A stretch of 64,000 nucleotides of DNA from NCBI GenBank assembly GCA_950022295.1, contig OX465598.1:300712001-300776000 (forward strand). Reading direction: 5' to 3'. Below the pieces are notes generated by a model. It was given only the letters and a program-made list of their open reading frames with translations, made no database searches and was not told the DNA's origin. This stretch comes from Bromus sterilis. Taxonomy: Eukaryota; Streptophyta; Magnoliopsida; Poales; Poaceae. Position numbers and translations under genes: made by a program. Positions 47,387-58,012 of the stretch are shown here, one piece after another; position 1 is the first letter of the stretch; each line of letters opens with the position of its first letter.

Positions 47387-47746
47387 GTGGGAACAGAGGG
47401 CGCGACTGCGCACATTCGTGCGGAGGTCATGATGGCAGGGGCGTCAAGTCGCCACAGTTCCACTTCAGCTTCCCGAGCCGCGAGGGCAGCAACTGCAGCA
47501 GCAGGCCCAAGCAACCCGCCGGACGTGCTCAGCACTCCCGTGGATCTTCATGCCGATCCAGCTGTCGCTCACGCCGAGCTGGAGAAGGTGCGTCAAGCTC
47601 TGAAGGAGCAATCAGATCGGATCGACGCTGAAAAGCGCCGAATGGAGGCATCAGTTCGGGAGTACAACGCAGCGCATGGCATTCGGCAGCGTGTTATCCC
47701 ACCCCCAGTCATTGAGGAGCTTCGGGTAGCAACCGGAAGATGATGC
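47387..47746 (+). pseudogene. gag: Gag of G, N-terminal part
   Basis: The frame includes SSRHSSTSASRAARAATAAA and a helical stretch AELEKVRQALKEQSDRIDAE, typical of the poorly conserved Gag N-terminus of Tat-like elements. It runs into the A insertion. The frame that continues on the far side (DAPAGPACFGQRIR at 58008) is offset from this one, so a small deletion or insertion has also occurred near 47725-47740. The start codon is uncertain; the first in-frame ATG is about 47429. Confidence 0.6.
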
Positions 47747-49241
47747 TGATGACCCACGATGTAATGGGATCTATTCCAGTGTTTTCGATAAGTAAGAGTG
47801 TCGAACCCAACGAGGAGCAGAAGGTAGTAGTAAGTGACTTTGGTAAGGAGGTAACTGCAAGCACTGAAAGATAACTTTTTAGGGATTTTCTTGGTATAAG
47901 CGACAGGAGAGTAAAAACGAGCAAAGTAAAAGATACTGGAAAGAAAAGAGTGGCCCAATCCTTTCTTAGCAAAGGAGAGGCCTAGCAGCTAAACTTATAA
48001 AAGCTAAAGTGTTCTTGAGGACACACGGGAGAGGTAGTCATGTGCTTTCGCCATATTCCGTATTGGTACTATGTGCTGGGTTGATAAGTGTTTGGTGGGT
48101 GGATCTATGCTAGTGCACTCTTATGATTAAACATCTTACAAGCATCCGCAAATACAAGATAGTAATTAAGGCAAAAGCCTAACCATAGCAATACGATCGG
48201 TGATCCATTGTTCCCTTGTGCAAAAGCGTGCAAACTGGGGTTTAGGTTTCTGTCACTCCGGCAACCCACCGTAAGCATTCTTTATACACAATGCATTCCC
48301 CTAGGTCCTTGATAAGGCGAAGTGTTGAGTGTTCGACTCACACAACACCACTAGGAAAATAACAACACAACTTAAATATCAACCAACACATATTACTTCA
48401 ACATCATATGACTACTAGCAACTAGACTTCTCCCATGTCCTCAAGAACTAAAGTAACTACTCACAAGACATAAAAGAGATCATGATCAGTGGGGATAAAT
48501 AGATGATAAACAATCTGAACACAATAATATTTCTCCAACAAAACTCAATAGCATTCACCACAAAGTAGTAATCAACACCGATAGAGTAGAGAGGATAGAT
48601 AGTACGGATTACAACGCGAGTTGCAATTGTGAGGCAAGATTGGATGAAGATGGAGATGGTGCTGATGATGGGGATGATGTTGATGATGATCTCGATGATG
48701 CCCGTGACGATGGTGATGACGATGGAGACGATCTCCCCTTCCGGGAGGTGATCTCCCCGGCGGAATCTGCCCACCAGAGATGGCTTTTCTTCTCTGTAGG
48801 TTTCCGCCACGGAGCGGCGGCGGAACTCCGGAAACTCTTCTTTTTTAGGGTTTTTGGACGACGAGGGGTATATAGGCCAGAGGGGGGAGCCGGGAGAGCT
48901 CCAGGGGGCCCAGGCGCCCTCCCGGCGCGGCCATGGGTGGGGCCGCGCCAGGTGGCCGCCTGGACACCCTGTGGCCCCCCTCTGGTTGCTATTTTGCGTG
49001 CCTGCGTTATCCTTCTGGAAAACAGCCTCCGTCGATTTTCAGGTAATTTGGAGGTGTTCTTCTTCAGCAACTCAGCGCCCACTTTTTACCGCTGAATCTT
49101 GTGTCTGCTGCTTCGGCACCGGAAAGTTGCAAACTGTGTAAAATAAGCCAAAACAACATTAGAATAGCATCATATCATGAAATATATCAATGAATAAGAA
49201 AGAATTACTATATAAAATAGTGATGCATTTTGGACGTATCA
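47747..49241 (-). repeat. 3' LTR of A (1495 bp)
   Basis: Minus-strand start TGATACGTCCAAAATGCATC at 49241, end ...GTGGGTCATCA at 47747. It is nearly identical to 56492-58007 but lacks about 23 bp between two AGTGCA repeats (site near 48112). A GAT/GAC-rich low-complexity stretch lies at 48650-48735, and a TATA box (CCTATATACCCC on the minus strand) near 48869-48875. Confidence 0.93.
48640..48740. repeat. GAT/GAC trinucleotide-like low-complexity tract in the A LTR
   Basis: Repeated GATGAT, GATGGAGAT and GACGATGGTGATGAC phrases; the plus-strand frame reads almost only Asp and Gly. The same tract is in the other LTR at about 57405-57500. Confidence 0.8.
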
Positions 49242-50847
49242 ACTCCCCCAAGCTTAGACCTCGCTTGTCCCCAAGCGAATACTGAGCTCGGTAAACCTGT
49301 CCACAAGTTTAGAGAGTGAAGTGTCGATAAATAAAATACAGACAAGAAGCATCAAGGTTCCTTAATCAAACTCAAGCATCCTCAACAGCAACCTCAACTC
49401 ATAAGGCCCTTATAAGAAAGTAATAAAAATTATAATCAAAAGTAGGGCTGAGGAAACTCATCAAATTATGGCAAACATAACCTTGGTCAAAGGACTACTA
49501 AAAACAATTTGAAGCTTTTGAAATAACATGTTAATAGTCATGAAGTGCAAATGCTAACACAAAGGAAGATGCTTGCTAGGCAAAAGCTTTCGCAAACAAC
49601 TTACTTATCAAAAGATAATGTCAACAAGGATAAGGCATGACAAAACTTAATGCAGCTCTATATGGATGAATCCTCATCAACATCAAATGTTTGTTCTCTT
49701 AGGGAAAAGAAGGAAGTAGGACAACTGACTCAACGTAAAGGTGGAAGAAAGCCTTGTTTTAAAGGCAAGCAAGGAAAACTCATGTGCTATCCTTAAATCA
49801 AACAGAATAAAAATAGATTTTTGGGGTGGTGCATAGTTTGTCAACGAATGCTAATAGATAGCTCAATTACTTCTCAAGATGGACAAGTTTCGAGGAACGG
49901 CTCCATAGTGAGGACGATCACATCCCCTTAATCTCCTTTGTTTATCACTGCCAAAGTTTCTGATTTCTCATAGACCAGCGTGAAGGAGGGTTTGTTTGTT
50001 ATATTATCTTTCGAGCTGGGCGCACCCATGCCAGTTCCTCCTCGTATTATGGGTTTGCAGATTAGACATGCAATCCCGGGGTAAAACTTGTCCAACTTGA
50101 GAAGATCATGAATTACCTACTACTTCCTCATGAGCTAAACAAGAGGCACAAAACAGAAGATTTTGAACATTTAAGGATAACACATAAATTCTATACTTAT
50201 AGGAGTGGTAGGGGAATACCACGAATAGGAAGGTATGGTGGACTCACATGGAAGGTAAAGGTTTCAAGGTATGGATGCACAAGCAGAAATCTACTTGGCA
50301 AGGAGTTATGCTAGCAAAGGCTTTGAGAGAACAGACAATTGATGCTAATTTAGATGCAAAACATATAAGGCATAAACATTAAGGTAAGCATAACACATCA
50401 AGTTGTCTTCCTTGTCAACATAACACTTCAAGCATAATAACAAAAAGGTTTTGGCTATGTCGCTACTTGAGAAAACATGCATGTTGTCAAGACCAAAGCT
50501 ATGTTTTCCAAAATTTAAATAAAGTTTTCAAAGCCATACCTGATATAAGGTCAATACTCCTCATAAGAATCGTCATATGATGCCGATTGCGTGAAGAGAA
50601 TACCGAGTGCAGCGAGGGAACAAATAGACTTCTCATTAATATTCCATAATAGACGACTCCACACTCACGGATACAATCTCTCCACAGACGGAGTGATAGG
50701 CCTTAATGCAAACACCTATTTCATATAATAAACTCCGTAGACATGATACGACTCTACTTGACTCTAAAAGACTAAGATAAAGATAAAGATACCGGAGACT
50801 CCCCCAAGCTTGGAACAAGCTGAGGGGATGCCATTACCCGAGGAGAT
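49242..50847 (-). other. Non-coding 3' internal region of A, with polypurine tract
   Basis: The polypurine tract AAGCTTGGGGGAGT (minus strand, 49242-49255) abuts the 3' LTR. The exact 14-mer recurs at 50798-50811, just downstream of the third ORF. Between them is AT-rich sequence without a credible ORF. Confidence 0.8.
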
Positions 50848-51354
50848 TTACTCCTCATCCTTGTTCTTCTCAATAAGGTACTCCTTGGCAAAGCGCTTCC
50901 ATGGCAGCTCCTCTCCAGTCTCGAAGGGCATTCCCGTCTCCAGGATCCTGCACTCAGCACCTAAACCCATGCGCAGAAACGTTAGTTCATACTCACAGTT
51001 CTGGTTGTGCAGATCATATATTTTTGCTTGGAGCTGATAAACTTTTTCTTCTAGTGCGGACAAGCTTGACCACATCTCCTTCATCTCTTTCCTATGGGAA
51101 GCCTCGATCTCGTTCCTGATGTCGAAGTTGGCTTCAACACCACGCTCCACCATCTTCTTGAACTTGAAGACTTCATGTTCCATCTCCTTCAGCCTCTCCT
51201 CGGTGCTCCCCTCCATGACTGGTCCCTTCAGATCTTCCTTGTGGAGAACACCGTCCTCCACACGAAGGACCTGGGGGTGCTTGTTCACCTCAACGAGGTA
51301 AGGGTTGATGACGTTGACGACGAACTTGTCCTTGGGGGAACTTGGGGAAGCCAT
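50848..51354 (-). CDS. Third ORF of element A, coiled-coil protein of unknown function
   Basis: An uninterrupted 168-codon ORF starting MASPSSPKDKFVVNVINPYL sits 346 bp after pol, in the position where Athila elements may carry an env-like gene. Residues about 50-125 are highly charged with heptad-like spacing (EERLKEMEHEVFKFKKMVER; EKVYQLQAKIYDLHNQN), predicting a coiled coil. There is no signal peptide, membrane segment or Cys pattern expected for an envelope protein. A good splice acceptor (TCTGTTTCTGCCAG, minus strand, AG at 51383-51382) lies 28 bp before the ATG, so it may be expressed from a spliced RNA. Function unknown. Confidence 0.65.
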   Translation of the reverse strand: MASPSSPKDKFVVNVINPYLVEVNKHPQVLRVEDGVLHKEDLKGPVMEGSTEERLKEMEHEVFKFKKMVERGVEANFDIRNEIEASHRKEMKEMWSSLSALEEKVYQLQAKIYDLHNQNCEYELTFLRMGLGAECRILETGMPFETGEELPWKRFAKEYLIEKNKDEE

Positions 51355-51700
51355 GGCACCTAGGTCTAGCTAAAAGATTTCCTGGCAGAAACAGATCGAA
51401 AAGAAAACACACGAAATCGCGAGATACGTTGCCGGAACGATCCGGGTGAATATATAGCAAAAATTTCTGCAACAAAAGGAAGGTAACGAGTCAAAGTGGG
51501 GTCAGAGACGGAGTCCTGGGTGCCCAGGCGGCCTCCCGGCGCGGCCAGGGGGTAGGGCGCGCCAGGGGGGCGCCTGGGCCCCCTGGAGCTCGTCTCCGGC
51601 TCCACTTAGGCCTCGAATTTTCCTAATTTTCCAAAAACTCGTAATATGGAACTTTTATGGCGGTTCACGATGTTTCCTTACCGTAATACATACCTTTTTC

Positions 51701-54700
51701 TTATTCTGCTTTTGTCAGTGTCTGAAATAGGGCTTCAACATGTTCTTCATGAGTTGTTGTGCGTATTATATTGACATCAACATTGACGGGGTCTCCCGCT
51801 ATGTAATGCTTGAGTCTTTGCCCATTCACAACTTGAGGTTTGGTGCCTTCAAAATTGTTAATCTTAATTGCACCAGACCGGTAGACTTCTTCGATATGAA
51901 ATGGCCCTTCCCACCTGGAAAGTAGTTTACCTGGAGAAAACCTGAAACAGGATCTAAACAATAAAACTTTATCACCAACATTAAATTCACTTTTCAGAAT
52001 CCTCCTGTCATGCCACTTCTTTACCTTTTCCTTGAACATTCTAGCGCTCTCGTAAGCTTCACTTCTCCACTCATCTAGAGAAGTCAAGTTCATGAGACGC
52101 TTTTCACCAGCTAACTTTGGGTCATCATTAAGCTCTCTAACAGCCCAGAAAGCTTTGTGCTCTAACTCTAATGGCAAATGGCAAGCCTTGCCATAGACCA
52201 TTTTATAGGGAGACATGCCCATGGGGTTTTTGTAAGCAGTTCTATACGCCCACAAAGCATCACCTAACTTATTTGACCAGTCCTTCCTGTTTCTGTTAAC
52301 TGTCTTTTGCAGGATCAACTTGATCTCTCTATTGGTGAGCTCAACTTGCCCACTAGTTTGAGGATGGTACGGTGACGCAATCCTATGATTGACATCGTAC
52401 TTGGCTAAAGCTTTTCTAAAAGCTCCATGCGTGAAGTGTGATCCTCCATCAGTCATGAGATACCTAGGTACACCAAACCTAGGGAAAATTACATCTTTGA
52501 GCATTTTCAAAGATGTCTTGTGATCAGCACTTTCAGTGGGGATTGCTTCAACCCACTTGGTCACATAATCAACAGCAACTAATATGTGAGTGTACTTGTG
52601 TGAAGAAGGAAAAGGACCCATAAAATCAAAACGCCAGCAATCAAAAGGCTCAATCACTAGTGAGTAATTCATAGGCATCTCATTCCTCCTACTAATATTA
52701 CCAACTCTCTGACATTTATCACAGGCTAAAACATAACTTCTAGCATCTTTAAAGAGAGTAGGACAATAAAAACCTGATTGGAGAACCTTATGTGCGGTCC
52801 TCTCACCGGCGTGATGTCCTCCGTAGGGACTGTCGTGACATTGCTTGAGAATGTCCTTCTGCTCGTGTTCCGGTACGCATCTTCTCACGATCTCGTCTGG
52901 ACCTTCTTTGAAAAGATGTGGGTCATCCCAAAAGTAATGCCTCAAATCATGGAAGAACTTCTTCCTTTGCTGAAATGTCAAACCTGGAGGCAAATACTTT
53001 GCAACGATAAAATTAGCATAATCTGCAAACCAAGGATCGGAAAGAGATTGTACTTTAACAACGGCAAGTTGTTCGTCTGGAAAACTGTCGTTGACTGGGA
53101 TGGGATCATGCGGTATATCTTCCATCCTTGAAAGATTGTCCGCTACAGTGTTGTCTGCTCCTTTTCTATCAACAATCTGCAAATAAAATTCTTGAAGAAG
53201 GATTACCCATCTGATGAGCCTCGGTTTGGCATCCTTCTTCGTCATAAGATACTTAATGGCAGCATGGTCAGTATGAATAATAACTTTAGAATCAACGATA
53301 TACTGCCTAAACTTATCACAAGAAAACACCACTGCTAAGAAATCCTTCTCAGTAGTAGCATAGTTCTTTTGAGCACTATCAAGGGTCTTACTAGCATAAT
53401 AAATAACATTCAAATTTTTATCAACCCTTTGTCCTAAAACAGCTCCAACAGCAAAATCAATAGCATCACACATAATTTCAAAGGGCAAATTCCAGTCAGG
53501 CGGTTGTACTATAGGAGCGGTTATTAAAGCTTTCTTAAGAACTTCGAAAGCCTCCTTACAATCTTCATCAAATACAAAAGGAACTTCCTTCTGGAGAAGA
53601 TTAGTGAGGGGTCTCGAGGTCTTAGAAAAGACTTTAATAAATCTTCTATAGAAACCGGCATGACCGAGAAAACTACGAATACCTTTAATGTTCCTTGGAT
53701 AGGGAATCCTTTCGATAGCTTCAATCTTCGCCTTGTCCACTTCAATTCCCCTCTCGAAAATCTTGTGGCCAAGCACGATCCCTTCGTTAACCATGAACTG
53801 GCACTTTTCCCAGTTTAGAACTAGGTTTGTATCCTCGCATCTCTGCAAAACTTTATTAGGATTGTGGAGACAGTGGTCAAAGGAAGTTCCATAGACGGAG
53901 AAATCGTCCATGAAGACTTCCACAATCTCCTCACAGAAACCATGAAATATTGCAGACATACATCTCTGAAAAGTGGCAGGGGCATTGCATAAACCAAAAG
54001 GCATACGTCTATAAGCATAAGTACCATAAGGACAAGTGAAAGTAGTCTTCTCTTGATCGGCGGTGTTAACATGAATTTGAGAGAAGCCAGAGTACCCGTC
54101 AAGATAGCAGAAGTGGGTGTTTTTGGACAGCCTCTCAAGCATCTGATCAATAAAGGGCAGCGGGTAGTGGTCCTTCCTGGTTGCCTTGTTCAACTTCCTG
54201 TAATCAATACACATTCTATACCCAATAATAATTCGCTGAGGTATTAGTTCATTCTTATCATTAGGGACTACAGTTGTCCCTCCTTTCTTAGGAACACAAT
54301 GAACTGGACTTACCCACTTACTATCGGCTATAGGGTAGATAATACCTGCAGCTAGAAGCTTGAGGATTTTGGTCCTCACAACATCCATCATCTTTGGGTT
54401 CAACCGTCGTTGATTGTCAACAACAGGTTTAGCATCGGGCTCGAGGTTGATAGTATGTTGACAGATAGATGGACTAATTCCCTTAAGGTCATCAAGGGTA
54501 TAGCCAATTGCACCACGGTGTTTACGAAGTACTTCCAATAGTCGCTCCTCTTCATATCCTGAAAGGTCAGAGTTGATAATAACAGGATACATTTTCTTTT
54601 CATCTAAATAAGAATACTTGAGTGTATCGGGAAGAGGTTTGAGATCAAACACCGGGTCTTCTTTTGGTTTGGATAGAATTCCTAAAGGTTCAACCGGAAG

Positions 54701-55576
54701 GTTGTGCTTCAGGATAGCAGGTTGTCTCAAGAGGATTTCATCAATTTCATTTCTTTCCTGCATACGAGTATCATTCTCGTGGTCCTCCATGTATTGTTGC
54801 AAAGGATCATTAGGGGGAATAGCAATAGAAGCAATACTTTCAATAATTTTATCATCACTAGGTAATTCAGTACCACGAGGCTGTTTGGAAATCTTGGAAA
54901 ATTTAAATTCATATGGCTCACCATTGAATTCAACAGAAACTTTACCTTTCTTGCAATCTATAATAGCTCCACAAGTTCTGAGAAAAGGTCTACCAAAAAT
55001 AATAGGACAAAAGCTATCTTGTACTGAACCAAATACAAGAAAGTCGGTAGGATACTTTACCTTTCCGCATAGGACTTCAACATCTCTCACAATCCAAATA
55101 GGAGAGATAGTAGCTTTGTTTGCAAGATGAATAGTGACATCAATCTCTTCAAGTTCACAAGGTGAAATCTCAGTCATGATCTCTTGATAAAGCGAATAAG
55201 GAATCGCGCTAGAACTTGATCCCAGATCGCATAGCCCGTAATAATTGTGATCTCCTATTTTTACAGATACAACTGGTGTACCTGAAATCGGGATTTTATT
55301 CTTGGCTGTGACAATGTTAGTTGAAACAGCACAAAAATTTATAATAGAATCTGAAACATCATCAGTAACTAAATCTTTAACCATAGCAACTTGAGGATCG
55401 ACTCTGATCTGGTCCTCAGGTTCACCTGTTCTTCTCTCACTTTTATTTATGATTCCTGTCACAAAAGAGTGCTCCCTTATTCTCGAAGGAAAAGGGGACT
55501 GTTCATATATAACTGCAAGAAAAATAGGATCAGCAACGTGAATATCAATAGGAACTTCTTTGAAAGGCTTATGGTA
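51701..55576 (-). CDS. pol: Pol polyprotein of A (protease, RT, RNase H, integrase)
   Basis: The frame is open from the codon after the gag TAG (55576) to the stop at 51701. The first M-type start would be a GTG at 55462, so translation probably depends on gag or a lost sense codon. Taking 55462 as residue 1: protease D79 in DLGSSSSAIP and GRPFLRTCGAIID near 160; RT with YLDGYSGFSQIHV and FMDD near residue 519; RNase H with MCDAIDFAVGAVLGQ and HTDHAAIKYL; integrase with an HHCC finger (SPYGGHHAGERTAHK, CDKCQR) and D-D-E at about 945 (DFMGPF), 1004 (MTDGGSHF) and 1040 (SGQVELTNRE). All catalytic positions I can check are present. The protein would process Gag-Pol, copy the RNA and integrate the DNA. 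Confidence 0.92.
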   Translation of the reverse strand, partial: YHKPFKEVPIDIHVADPIFLAVIYEQSPFPSRIREHSFVTGIINKSERRTGEPEDQIRVDPQVAMVKDLVTDDVSDSIINFCAVSTNIVTAKNKIPISGTPVVSVKIGDHNYYGLCDLGSSSSAIPYSLYQEIMTEISPCELEEIDVTIHLANKATISPIWIVRDVEVLCGKVKYPTDFLVFGSVQDSFCPIIFGRPFLRTCGAIIDCKKGKVSVEFNGEPYEFKFSKISKQPRGTELPSDDKIIESIASIAIPPNDPLQQYMEDHENDTRMQERNEIDEILLRQPAILKHNLPVEPLGILSKPKEDPVFDLKPLPDTLKYSYLDEKKMYPVIINSDLSGYEEERLLEVLRKHRGAIGYTLDDLKGISPSICQHTINLEPDAKPVVDNQRRLNPKMMDVVRTKILKLLAAGIIYPIADSKWVSPVHCVPKKGGTTVVPNDKNELIPQRIIIGYRMCIDYRKLNKATRKDHYPLPFIDQMLERLSKNTHFCYLDGYSGFSQIHVNTADQEKTTFTCPYGTYAYRRMPFGLCNAPATFQRCMSAIFHGFCEEIVEVFMDDFSVYGTSFDHCLHNPNKVLQRCEDTNLVLNWEKCQFMVNEGIVLGHKIFERGIEVDKAKIEAIERIPYPRNIKGIRSFLGHAGFYRRFIKVFSKTSRPLTNLLQKEVPFVFDEDCKEAFEVLKKALITAPIVQPPDWNLPFEIMCDAIDFAVGAVLGQRVDKNLNVIYYASKTLDSAQKNYATTEKDFLAVVFSCDKFRQYIVDSKVIIHTDHAAIKYLMTKKDAKPRLIRWVILLQEFYLQIVDRKGADNTVADNLSRMEDIPHDPIPVNDSFPDEQLAVVKVQSLSDPWFADYANFIVAKYLPPGLTFQQRKKFFHDLRHYFWDDPHLFKEGPDEIVRRCVPEHEQKDILKQCHDSPYGGHHAGERTAHKVLQSGFYCPTLFKDARSYVLACDKCQRVGNISRRNEMPMNYSLVIEPFDCWRFDFMGPFPSSHKYTHILVAVDYVTKWVEAIPTESADHKTSLKMLKDVIFPRFGVPRYLMTDGGSHFTHGAFRKALAKYDVNHRIASPYHPQTSGQVELTNREIKLILQKTVNRNRKDWSNKLGDALWAYRTAYKNPMGMSPYKMVYGKACHLPLELEHKAFWAVRELNDDPKLAGEKRLMNLTSLDEWRSEAYESARMFKEKVKKWHDRRILKSEFNVGDKVLLFRSCFRFSPGKLLSRWEGPFHIEEVYRSGAIKINNFEGTKPQVVNGQRLKHYIAGDPVNVDVNIIRTTTHEEHVEALFQTLTKAE

Positions 55577-56380
55577 CTAATCCTTCTTCATCTTAGAAGA
55601 ATCAACATGAGAGGCAAAGTTCTTACAAAAATCAATCATTAGATGGGAATCCAGACCAATCTTAGAGAAAAAGGTATTGAAATAATCAGTTTTCACATAG
55701 CTCTCAATATAATCATGCTCATAATTTATAGCAGGTTCAATACCTTTATCGATTTCCCAATCTTCAGTATTCTTCTGGATCCTTTCTATGAGATCCCATC
55801 TTTCCTCAACGCTCTTTGTCTGAAATACCCCGCTAGAGGAGGTATCCAGCCTTTCCTTATCCTGACGAGTAAGCATGGCATAAAAATTTGTAAGTATAAT
55901 ATCTTTGGGGAGCTTATGAATAGGACATTTGAACATTAGGGACTTAAGCCTCCCCCAAGCTTGAGCGATGCTCTCTCCTTCGCGAGACCTAAAGTTATAG
56001 ATGTAATTCCTGTCTCGATAAACTTCATGAAGAGGGTAAAACTTTGTATAAAAGAGAGACTTAAGCTCTTCACAATTAAGAGAATGTGGAATATCGAGGA
56101 GCTTATACCAATCTGAAGCTTTGCCTGTGAGCGATACGGAGAATAATTTCTTCATAACGAACTCCCGTGACACACCTGCAAGCTTGAATAATGAACATAG
56201 TTGTGATAAATATAGCAAGTGTTCACCTGGATGTCTGTCTCCTGCATAGCGGTTGGTTAAGACATAATCGATAATACCAGATGGTATCTTATAAGGCACA
56301 ATTTCAGTAGGGGTAGGAGTAACTACCTTAGCGGTGGGGCGGCTCCCCGTGAACAATGATCCAATAGTAGGGGTCTCCAT
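55577..56380 (-). CDS. gag: Gag of element A
   Basis: The likely start is the ATG at 56380 (METPTIGSLFTGSRPTAK); the frame is open further upstream to 56443 without a better start. A retrotransposon Gag (capsid) domain is recognisable: YAGDRHPGEHLLYLSQLCSL, SLTGKASDWYKLLD, KSLFYTKFYPLHEVYRDRN and SREGESIAQAWGRLKSLM. It ends at TAG 55579-55577, after KMKKD. No zinc knuckle precedes the stop. The downstream frame continues into pol without another stop, so gag and pol are one reading frame split by this TAG. Confidence 0.85.
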   Translation of the reverse strand: METPTIGSLFTGSRPTAKVVTPTPTEIVPYKIPSGIIDYVLTNRYAGDRHPGEHLLYLSQLCSLFKLAGVSREFVMKKLFSVSLTGKASDWYKLLDIPHSLNCEELKSLFYTKFYPLHEVYRDRNYIYNFRSREGESIAQAWGRLKSLMFKCPIHKLPKDIILTNFYAMLTRQDKERLDTSSSGVFQTKSVEERWDLIERIQKNTEDWEIDKGIEPAINYEHDYIESYVKTDYFNTFFSKIGLDSHLMIDFCKNFASHVDSSKMKKD

Positions 56381-56461
56381 AAGAACAAAAACAGCAACAG
56401 CAAAACTAAAACAGAAATATAAAAGCTTCCTTACCAACTTCACTTACTAATAGCGCTACAC

Positions 56462-56479
56462 TCCCCGGCAACGGCGCCA
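56462..56479 (-). promoter_or_regulatory. Primer binding site of A (tRNA-Asp type)
   Basis: On the minus strand TGGCGCCGTTGCCGGGGA, a perfect Athila-type site, 12 bases from the LTR end at 56492. Confidence 0.92.
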
Positions 56480-56491
56480 GAAAACGTAGCT

Positions 56492-58007
56492 TGATGACCC
56501 ACGACGTAATGGGATCTATTGCAGTGTTTTCGATAAGTAAGAGTGTCGAACCCAACGAGGACCAGAAGGTAGTAGTAAGTGACTTTGGTAAGGAGGTAAC
56601 TGCAAGCACTGAAAGATAACTTTTTAGGGATTTTCTTGGTATAAGGGACAGGAGAGTAAAAACGAGCATAGTAAAAGATACTGGAAAGCAAAGAGTGGCC
56701 CAATACTTTCTTAGCAAAGGAGAGGCCTAGCAGCAAAACTTATAAAAGCTAAAGTGTTCTTGAGGACACACGGGAGAGGTAGTCATGTGCTTTCGCCATA
56801 TTCCGTATCGGTACTATGTGCTGGGTTGATAAGTGTTTGGTGGGTGGATCTATGCTAGTGCACCCTCTAGACTAAGATGAGTGCACTCTTATGATTAAAC
56901 ATCTTGCAATCATACGCAAATACAAGATAGTAATTAAGGCAAAAGCCTAACCATAGCAATACGATCGGTGATCCATTGTTCCCTTGTGAAAAAGCGTGCA
57001 AACTGGGGTTTAGGTTTCTTTCACTCCGGCAACCCACCGTAAGAATTCGTTATACACAATGCATTCCCCTAGGTCCTTGATAAGGCGAAGTGTTGAGTGT
57101 TCGACTCACACAACACCACTAGGAAAATAACAACACAACTTAAATATCAACCAACACATATTACTTCAACATCATATGACTACTAGCAACTAGACTTCTC
57201 CCATGTCCTCAAGAACTAAAGTAACTACTCACAAGACATAAAAGAGATCATGATCAGTGGGGATAAATATATGATAAACAATCTGAACACAATAATATTT
57301 CTCCAACAAAACTCAATAGCATTCACCACAAAGTAGTAATCAACACCGATAGAGTAGAGAGGATAGATAGTACGGATTACAACGCGAGTTGCAATTGTGA
57401 GACAAGATTGGATGAAGAGGGAGATGGTGCTGATGATGGGGATGATGTTGATGATGATCTCGATGATGCCCGTGACGATGGTGATGACGATGGCGACGAT
57501 CTCCCCTTCCGGGAGGTGATCTCCCCAGCGGAATCTGCCCGCTAGAGATGGCTTTTATTCTCTGTAGGTTTCCGCCACGGAGCGGCGGCGGAACTCCGGA
57601 AACTCTTCTTTTTTAGGGTTTTGGACGACGAGGGGTATATAGGCCAGAGGGGGAGCCGGGAGAGCTCCAGGGGGCCCAGGCGCCCTCCCGGCGCGGCCAG
57701 GGGTGGGGCCGCGCCAGGTGGTCACCTGGACACCCTGTGGGGCCCCCTCTGGTTGCTATTTGCGTGCCGTCGTTATCCTTTTGGAAAACATCCTCCGTTG
57801 ATTTTTAGGTAATTTGGAGGTGTTATTCTTCAGCAACTCAGCGCCCACTTTTTACCGCTGAATCCTGTGTCTGCTACTTCGGCACCGGAAAGTTGCAAAC
57901 TGTGTAAAATAAGCCAAAACAACATAAGAATAGCATCATATCATGAAATATATCAATGAATAAGAAAGAATTACTATATAAAATAGTGATGCATTTTGGA
58001 CGTATCA
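56492..58007 (-). repeat. 5' LTR of A (1516 bp)
   Basis: Starts on the minus strand TGATACGTCCAAAATGC at 58007 and ends ...GGGTCATCA at 56492. It contains the 23-bp segment missing from the other copy (56857-56885, between AGTGCA repeats). TATA box near 57636-57642. Confidence 0.93.
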
Positions 58008-58012
58008 GATGC

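Larger units (their letters stand above)
47747..58007 (-). mobile_element. A: nearly intact Athila-lineage gypsy retrotransposon
   Basis: The element is 10.26 kb with perfect target duplication GATGC at 47742-47746 and 58008-58012. LTRs lie at 47747-49241 and 56492-58007. In element order it has a perfect tRNA-Asp-type primer site, gag, pol with all enzymatic motifs, a third small ORF, about 1.6 kb of non-coding DNA and a polypurine tract. RT sequence style (YLDGYSGFSQIHVNTADQEK, FMDDFSVYG) places it in the Athila lineage. The only disabling feature I see is one TAG between gag and pol. LTR copies are almost identical, so insertion was recent. Confidence 0.94.

Noticed and set aside
48640..49095. 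151-codon plus-strand ORF with an Asp-rich start
   Set aside because: It is antisense to the LTR of A, caused by a GAT/GAC tract, and broken in the other LTR copy.
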